Below the pieces are notes generated by a model, which searched no databases, was not told the origin of the DNA, and saw only the letters and a program-made list of their open reading frames with translations. Below, in pieces: positions 13,422 through 18,080 of a DNA stretch of 18,080 bases. This DNA is from JAZSQT01 sp045538075 (GTDB lineage Bacteria > Chrysiogenota > Deferribacteres > Deferribacterales > Mucispirillaceae): NCBI GenBank assembly GCA_045538075.1, contig JAZSQT010000035.1, forward strand, positions 1 through 18,080. Direction: 5' to 3'. Made by a program: the position numbers and the translations under genes. Each line of letters begins with the position of its first letter. Position 1 is the first letter of the stretch.

Positions 13422-15065
13422 TTACATCATTCCCATACCACCCATTCCACCACCCATGCCACCAGCCATATCTGGCATAGCAGGAGCTTTTTCTTTAATT
13501 TCTGTAATTACTGCTTCTGTAGTTATCATAAGACCTGCAACAGAGGCAGCATTTTGTAATGCTGAACGAGTAACTTTAGTTGGGTCAATAACACCAGCAA
13601 TAACCATATCTTCATAAGTTTCTTTATATGCGTTAAAGCCAAAACCTACATTTCTGTTATCACGAACTTTGTTTACTATAACACTTGATTCAAGTCCAGC
13701 ATTATCAATAATTTGACGTAAAGGAGCTTCTAATGCTCTACGGACTATTTCAATACCAACTTGTTGTTCTTTTGATACTTTAATTTTTTTCAAAGCACCG
13801 ATACAACGGATAAGAGCAACGCCACCTCCAGGAACGATACCTTCTTCTACAGCTGCTTTAGTAGCTGCAAGGGCGTCTTCTACACGATGTTTTTTCTCTT
13901 TCATTTCTGTTTCTGTAGCTGCACCAACTTTAATTACTGCAACACCACCAACGAGTTTTGCAAGACGTTCTTGGAGTTTTTCTCTATCGTAGTCGCTAGT
14001 AGTATCTTCAATTTGTTTTTTGATTTGGTTAACTCTTGCTTTAATATCATCAGCAACGCCAACACCTTCAACAATTGTTGTATTTTCTTTATCAATAACG
14101 ATTTTTTTAGCACGTCCTAAATCTTCAAGCTCAATATTTTCTAATTTAATACCTAAATCGTCAGTAATAACTTGTCCACCAGTTAAAACTGCAATATCTT
14201 TAAGCATTTCTTTACGTCTGTCGCCAAAACCAGGAGCTTTAACTGCAACACAATTTAATGTGCCTCTTAATTTGTTGAGAACGAGAGTTGCAAGTGCTTC
14301 TCCTTCAATATCTTCTGCAATAATAAGGAATGGAGAGTTTTGTTTTGCAAGTTTTTCAAGAACTGGAAGAATATCTTTCATACTTGAGATTTTTTTATCG
14401 TGAATAATTATATATGGGTTTTCTAAAACTGCTTCCATTGTATCTGGGTTATTTACAAAATATGGAGAAAGGTATCCTCTATCAAACTGCATACCTTCAA
14501 CAACATCTAAAACTGTTTCCATAGATTTATTTTCTTCTATAGTAATAACGCCATCTTTACCAACTTTATCCATTGCTTGAGCAATAATTTGACCAATTTC
14601 AGAGTCATTATTAGCAGAAATTGAACCGATTTGCTCTATTTCTTTGTTAGTGCTAACTTCTTTAGAAATACTTTTGAGTGCATCAACTACTAATTCAACG
14701 GCTTTATCAATACCTCTTTTGATTTCCATAGGGTTTGCACCAGCAACAACGTTTTTCATACCATCACGGTAAATGTATTGTGCAAGAACTGTTGCAGTAG
14801 TAGTTCCATCACCTGCAACGTCATTAGTTTTAGATGCAACTTCTTTAACCATTTGAGCACCGATATTTTCTAACGGGTCTGAAAGCTCAATTTCTTTTGC
14901 AACAGTAACACCGTCTTTAGTAATAAGAGGTGAACCGAATTTTTTTTCTATAACAACGTTACGTCCTTTTGGTCCAAGAGTAACTTTTACTGTGTCTGCA
15001 AGTTTATCTACACCACGCATAATAGCTTGGCGTGCTTCTTCGCTAAATGCAATATTTTTTGCCAT
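13422..15065 (-). CDS. groL: Chaperonin GroEL (60 kDa subunit)
   Basis: GroEL forms the double-ring ATP-driven folding chamber in the cytoplasm, capped by GroES. The 547-residue length is standard. Nucleotide-binding motifs are intact, including TLGPKGRN (29-36) and GDGTTTATVLA from residue 85, as is the family signature AAVEEGIVPGGG near residue 400. The C-terminus ends in the Gly/Met-rich tail GGMGGGMGGMGMM, which points into the ring cavity in the classical protein. An AAAGGAG ribosome-binding site precedes the ATG. It lies 35 bases after groES in one operon and is followed by a strong terminator. Nothing unusual is seen. Confidence 0.98.
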   Translation of the reverse strand: MAKNIAFSEEARQAIMRGVDKLADTVKVTLGPKGRNVVIEKKFGSPLITKDGVTVAKEIELSDPLENIGAQMVKEVASKTNDVAGDGTTTATVLAQYIYRDGMKNVVAGANPMEIKRGIDKAVELVVDALKSISKEVSTNKEIEQIGSISANNDSEIGQIIAQAMDKVGKDGVITIEENKSMETVLDVVEGMQFDRGYLSPYFVNNPDTMEAVLENPYIIIHDKKISSMKDILPVLEKLAKQNSPFLIIAEDIEGEALATLVLNKLRGTLNCVAVKAPGFGDRRKEMLKDIAVLTGGQVITDDLGIKLENIELEDLGRAKKIVIDKENTTIVEGVGVADDIKARVNQIKKQIEDTTSDYDREKLQERLAKLVGGVAVIKVGAATETEMKEKKHRVEDALAATKAAVEEGIVPGGGVALIRCIGALKKIKVSKEQQVGIEIVRRALEAPLRQIIDNAGLESSVIVNKVRDNRNVGFGFNAYKETYEDMVIAGVIDPTKVTRSALQNAASVAGLMITTEAVITEIKEKAPAMPDMAGGMGGGMGGMGMM

Positions 15066-15100
15066 TTTTATATCTCCTTTTTTATATTTTAATCAAATAA

Positions 15101-15391
15101 TTACTTAATGATACCAAGAATATCGTCTTCTCTCATAATAAGAAGTTCTTCGCCATCAATTTTTACTTCTGTTCCTGCATATTTGCTAAATAAAATTTTA
15201 TCACCAGCTTTAACTGTTGGTGTAAGTCTTGAACCATTATCAAGAAATTTACCTTCACCTACTGCAATAACTTCGCCTTCTTGTGGTTTTTCTTTTGCTG
15301 TGTCTGGAATAATAATACCAGATGCAGTTTTTTCTTCACTTTCAAATCTTTTAACAATAACTCTGTCTTGAAGTGGTTGTATTTTAGCCAT
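15101..15391 (-). CDS. groS: Co-chaperonin GroES (10 kDa subunit)
   Basis: GroES forms the seven-membered lid of the GroEL chamber. The 96-residue product begins with the typical IQPLQDRVIVKR strand. The mobile loop lies around residues 17-33, with the GIIIPD segment that contacts GroEL. The end, EELLIMREDDILGII, is also typical. A strong AAGGAGG ribosome-binding site (15402-15408) lies ten bases before the ATG. The gene is first in the operon and sits directly under the CIRCE operator. Confidence 0.98.
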   Translation of the reverse strand: MAKIQPLQDRVIVKRFESEEKTASGIIIPDTAKEKPQEGEVIAVGEGKFLDNGSRLTPTVKAGDKILFSKYAGTEVKIDGEELLIMREDDILGIIK

Positions 15392-15423
15392 AATAAAATA
15401 GCCTCCTTATATATTAATTTTTA

Positions 15424-15450
15424 TTAGCACTCATACTTGATGAGTGCTAA
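15424..15450. promoter_or_regulatory. CIRCE operator (HrcA-binding site)
   Basis: TTAGCACTC (15424-15432), nine bases, then GAGTGCTAA (15442-15450) is the exact canonical CIRCE inverted repeat. The heat-shock repressor HrcA binds it and GroEL modulates HrcA activity. It lies 33 bases upstream of the groES ATG, overlapping the end of the promoter. The hrcA gene is not in the window. Confidence 0.97.
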
Positions 15451-15477
15451 TATGACAAGTTTATAAAAAAAAATCAA
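15449..15477 (-). promoter_or_regulatory. Putative groES-groEL promoter
   Basis: On the minus strand TTGATT (15472-15477), a 17-base spacer and CATATT (15449-15454) form a plausible vegetative promoter. The -10 box touches the CIRCE repeat, so HrcA bound there would block initiation. Confidence 0.5.
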
Positions 15478-15626
15478 GAGAAATTTTATCATTTTTTTTA
15501 AATTTATAGATTTAAAAAGTGATTATGACTAATACTATTATTATGTTTATATTATTAAATTTCTTAAATAAGAATTTATATATATCTTTAATGGGATTGT
15601 TGAATAACTCATTATTTTATTAAATT

Positions 15627-15676
15627 TAAAGTTTTAAAATATTGAGAAATATAATATACTTAATGCGTTATATTAT
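15627..15676 (+). promoter_or_regulatory. Putative promoter and inverted repeat before the RecQ-like gene
   Basis: TTAAAG (15627-15632), an 18-base spacer and TATAAT (15651-15656) make a possible promoter. ATAATATA (15652-15659) and TATATTAT (15669-15676) form an inverted repeat with a nine-base centre, overlapping the -10 box and the likely start of transcription. It may be an operator, but the arms are pure A/T and could arise by chance. Confidence 0.35.
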
Positions 15677-15699
15677 AGATTATCAACGGAGAAATAAAG

Positions 15700-18080
15700 A
15701 TGGATAGGTCTATCGTATTTGTTGATAGTGAAATAGGTGTTGATGATAATAAAATCTATGACTTAGGTGGTATAAGTTCAGATAACAATATTATACACAC
15801 TAAAAATATTAATGAATTAAAAGATTTTATTTCTAATTACGATTTTATATGTGGTCATAATATTTTAAATCATGATATAAAATATATAGGCAAAGCATTT
15901 AATAATAATGATAAAGTCATAGACACTCTTTACCTATCGCCTCTTTTATTTCCAAAAAATCCATATCACGCTTTACTAAAAGATGATAAATTAACGTCTG
16001 ATGATTTAAATAATCCAGTTAATGATTCAAAAAAAGCAATGCAGTTGTTTTATGATGAAGTAAATGCTTTTCATTTATTAAATAATTCTCTTAAAGAAAT
16101 ATTTTACTATTTATTATCTAATACGAAAGAATTTAGATACTTTTTTGAATATATTGATTTTAGCTGTGAAAAATGTAGCATAGATAATATTAAATTAAAG
16201 ATAGATACATATTTTAAAGGTAAAATATGCGAAAATGCTAATATAAAACCTTTTATTGTAAATCAACCAATAGCTTTAGCTTATGTGTTATCTTTAATTA
16301 ATGCCGATGATATTTTTTCTATAACTCCAGCTTGGGTTTTTCATCAATATCCAGAAACAGAAAATATAAAAAAAATTCTACTTGATACTCCTTGTAGTAA
16401 TAAATGTATCTATTGTGATAATAAATTGAATATCCATAAATCTTTAAGAAATATATTTGGATATAATGAATTTAGAAAATTTTCAGGCTCTAACCTACAA
16501 GAACAAGCAGTTCAAGCTGCCGTTGATAATAAATCACTACTTACAATTTTTCCAACTGGTGGAGGAAAGTCAATTACATTCCAGTTGCCAGCTATTATGG
16601 CAGGTAGAAATTATAGAGGTTTAACTGTAGTTATTTCTCCTCTCCAATCTTTAATGAAAGACCAAGTTGATAACCTAAATAATATAGGTATTCACGATGC
16701 AGTTACGATTAATGGATTATTAAATGGCATTGAAAGGGCTGAAGCAATAGAAAGAGTATATTCTGGAAAAGCTCACATTTTATATATTTCTCCAGAATCA
16801 TTACGTTCAAAAACTATTGAAAGGCTACTTGAAAAACGAGAAGTAGCAAGATTTGTAATTGATGAAGCTCACTGCTTTTCTGCATGGGGTCAAGATTTTC
16901 GTGTTGATTATTTATATATTGGTGATTTTATTTTAAAATACCAAAAAAAGAAAAAGTATAAAGAACCTATACCAGTATCTTGTTTTACTGCAACGGCAAA
17001 ACAGAAAGTAATAACTGATATTTGTGATTATTTTCTTCGTAAAAATAATATTGAGCTACAATTATTTGCCTCAAATCAAGCAAGAGAAAACCTTAAATAT
17101 AAAGTTTTATATAAAGAAACTGATGAAGAAAAGTATTATACCTTAAGAGATATTATTATATCTAAAAAATGTCCTACTATAGTTTATGTGTCAAGAACGA
17201 GAAAAACCGTTGATTTAGCTAATAGGTTAACGGCTGATGGTATTGAAGCAAGGCCTTTTAATGGCAAAATGGATTCTCAAGAAAAAATAAAAAATCAAGA
17301 AGAATTTATTAATAATGAAGTAGAGGTGATGATTGCTACATCTGCTTTTGGTATGGGAGTAGATAAAAAAGATATAAAATTAGTAATTCATTACGATATA
17401 TCAGATTCTTTAGAAAATTATATTCAAGAGGCTGGTAGAGCAGGGCGAGACCCAAATTTAGAAGCAGATTGCTATATATTATATTCAGACAACGATTTAA
17501 ATAAACATTTTATATTACTAAATCAAACAAAATTAACTTTAAATGAAATACAAGGAGTATGGAAAGCAATTAAAAATCTTACTAAACGAAGAAAAAATAT
17601 TGCTTGTTCTGCGTTAGAAATTGCAAGAGAAGCTGGCTGGGAAAACGATAATATAAACGAAATTGAAACTCGTGTAAAAACAGCTATTGCTGCCCTTGAA
17701 CATGCTGGATTTATTGAAAGAGGTTTAAATTATCCTAAAATATATGCTACTAGCATTTTGCCAAAAAGTATGTCAGAAGTATCACGTAAAATTGAAAATT
17801 CAAAATTTTTTAGTGATAATCAAAAACAAGATGCAAGAAGGATAATGAGTAGACTTTTTTCAAGTAAAAGTATTGCCAAAGCAGGTAATGATGAATCTGA
17901 ATCAAGAGTTGATTATTTATCTGATATTTTAGGAATGGAAAAAGAAAATGTAATTAGTATTATAAATTCATTGCGACAAGAAGATATATTAAGAGATGAT
18001 TTTGATATAGCTGCTTATATTTATAGTGAAGATAATGAAAATAAAAGTTTGAAAACAGTAAATGATTATAAACAAATAGA
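15700..18080 (+). CDS. RecQ-family helicase with N-terminal exonuclease-like domain (partial)
   Basis: Large DNA helicase cut by the right edge after 793 codons; no stop is reached. The ATG has a GGAG ribosome-binding site nine bases upstream. Residues 1-125 look like a DEDD 3'-5' exonuclease: VDSE (Asp9, Glu11), GHNILNHD (His53, Asn54, Asp59) and NNPVNDS (Asp109). The His expected five residues before the last Asp in DEDDh enzymes is Asn104. A middle part has Cys156, Cys159, Cys232, Cys236 and Cys239 (CSNKCIYC), a possible zinc site. The helicase core follows: PTGGGKS Walker A (285-291), DEAH box (388-391), SCFTATA, and QEAGRAGRD (576-584). A region after this resembles the RecQ C-terminal winged-helix part. 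Ordinary RecQ lacks the nuclease part, which makes this closer to WRN-like fusions in layout. Likely role is DNA repair or recombination; a defence role is possible but has no support from the visible neighbours. Confidence 0.88.
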   Translation, partial: MDRSIVFVDSEIGVDDNKIYDLGGISSDNNIIHTKNINELKDFISNYDFICGHNILNHDIKYIGKAFNNNDKVIDTLYLSPLLFPKNPYHALLKDDKLTSDDLNNPVNDSKKAMQLFYDEVNAFHLLNNSLKEIFYYLLSNTKEFRYFFEYIDFSCEKCSIDNIKLKIDTYFKGKICENANIKPFIVNQPIALAYVLSLINADDIFSITPAWVFHQYPETENIKKILLDTPCSNKCIYCDNKLNIHKSLRNIFGYNEFRKFSGSNLQEQAVQAAVDNKSLLTIFPTGGGKSITFQLPAIMAGRNYRGLTVVISPLQSLMKDQVDNLNNIGIHDAVTINGLLNGIERAEAIERVYSGKAHILYISPESLRSKTIERLLEKREVARFVIDEAHCFSAWGQDFRVDYLYIGDFILKYQKKKKYKEPIPVSCFTATAKQKVITDICDYFLRKNNIELQLFASNQARENLKYKVLYKETDEEKYYTLRDIIISKKCPTIVYVSRTRKTVDLANRLTADGIEARPFNGKMDSQEKIKNQEEFINNEVEVMIATSAFGMGVDKKDIKLVIHYDISDSLENYIQEAGRAGRDPNLEADCYILYSDNDLNKHFILLNQTKLTLNEIQGVWKAIKNLTKRRKNIACSALEIAREAGWENDNINEIETRVKTAIAALEHAGFIERGLNYPKIYATSILPKSMSEVSRKIENSKFFSDNQKQDARRIMSRLFSSKSIAKAGNDESESRVDYLSDILGMEKENVISIINSLRQEDILRDDFDIAAYIYSEDNENKSLKTVNDYKQI

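Noticed and set aside
14020..14403. Long open frame antisense to groEL
   Set aside because: It is a by-product of the codon usage of the conserved groEL gene on the other strand and has no ribosome-binding site or family resemblance.
1..18080. Insertion sequences, phage genes, CRISPR arrays, tRNA or rRNA genes
   Set aside because: No transposase or phage-like product, no regularly spaced direct repeats and no recognisable tRNA or rRNA sequence were seen on either strand.

Overview
The window is AT-rich throughout (about 30% GC by eye) and carries a mixed housekeeping and metal/cofactor gene set. A TonB protein and a CcmF haem lyase subunit point to a diderm bacterium with c-type cytochromes. 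A canonical CIRCE operator in front of groES-groEL points to HrcA control of chaperonins. The lineage cannot be fixed from the sequence alone; low-GC diderms such as Deferribacterota or Negativicutes are possible. There are no rRNA or tRNA genes, insertion sequences or CRISPR arrays.

Layout, left to right. (1) 1-226: a possible terminator hairpin, then an imperfect long palindrome that looks like a dispersed repeat. (2) 227-1591, minus: a class-3-type aldehyde dehydrogenase whose ninth codon is an in-frame TGA. (3) 1710-3626, minus: ccmF, with a strong terminator after it. (4) 3682-5735, minus: a two-component system of an OmpR-type response regulator overlapping its histidine kinase by 4 bases. 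The kinase is interrupted by one in-frame TAG inside the ATP-binding domain. (5) 5740-5850: a compact divergent promoter region with a perfect 20-bp palindrome and a second inverted repeat. (6) 5854-8330, plus: an ArsR/SmtB-type zinc sensor and a P1B-type Zn/Cd/Pb-exporting ATPase. (7) 8441-9292, plus: an aldo/keto reductase, tail to tail with the next operon. (8) 12986 down to 9295, minus: promoter, cobalamin riboswitch, tonB, then binding protein, ATPase and permease of a BtuFDC-type B12 importer. (9) 12987-13350: no gene seen. (10) 15477 down to 13351, minus: promoter, CIRCE, groES, groEL, terminator. (11) 15700 to the right edge, plus: the first 793 codons of a large RecQ-family helicase with an N-terminal DEDD-type exonuclease-like domain.

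How the genes work together. The riboswitch identifies the ABC transporter as a vitamin B12 importer more firmly than the protein sequences do. It also links tonB to B12 uptake across the outer membrane, although no outer-membrane receptor and no ExbB/ExbD lies in the window. The ArsR sensor has a complete alpha-5 zinc site and should repress its own gene and the exporter from the palindrome. The response regulator is transcribed divergently from the same short region, so metal-responsive cross-control is possible but unproven.

The most notable observations are two otherwise well-preserved genes that each contain a single in-frame nonsense codon (kinase TAG, aldehyde dehydrogenase TGA), an 8-9 bp complementarity between the B12 aptamer and the tonB ribosome-binding site that could be the regulatory switch, and the exonuclease-RecQ fusion with an apparently substituted catalytic histidine. 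I did not see a clearly new multi-gene system.
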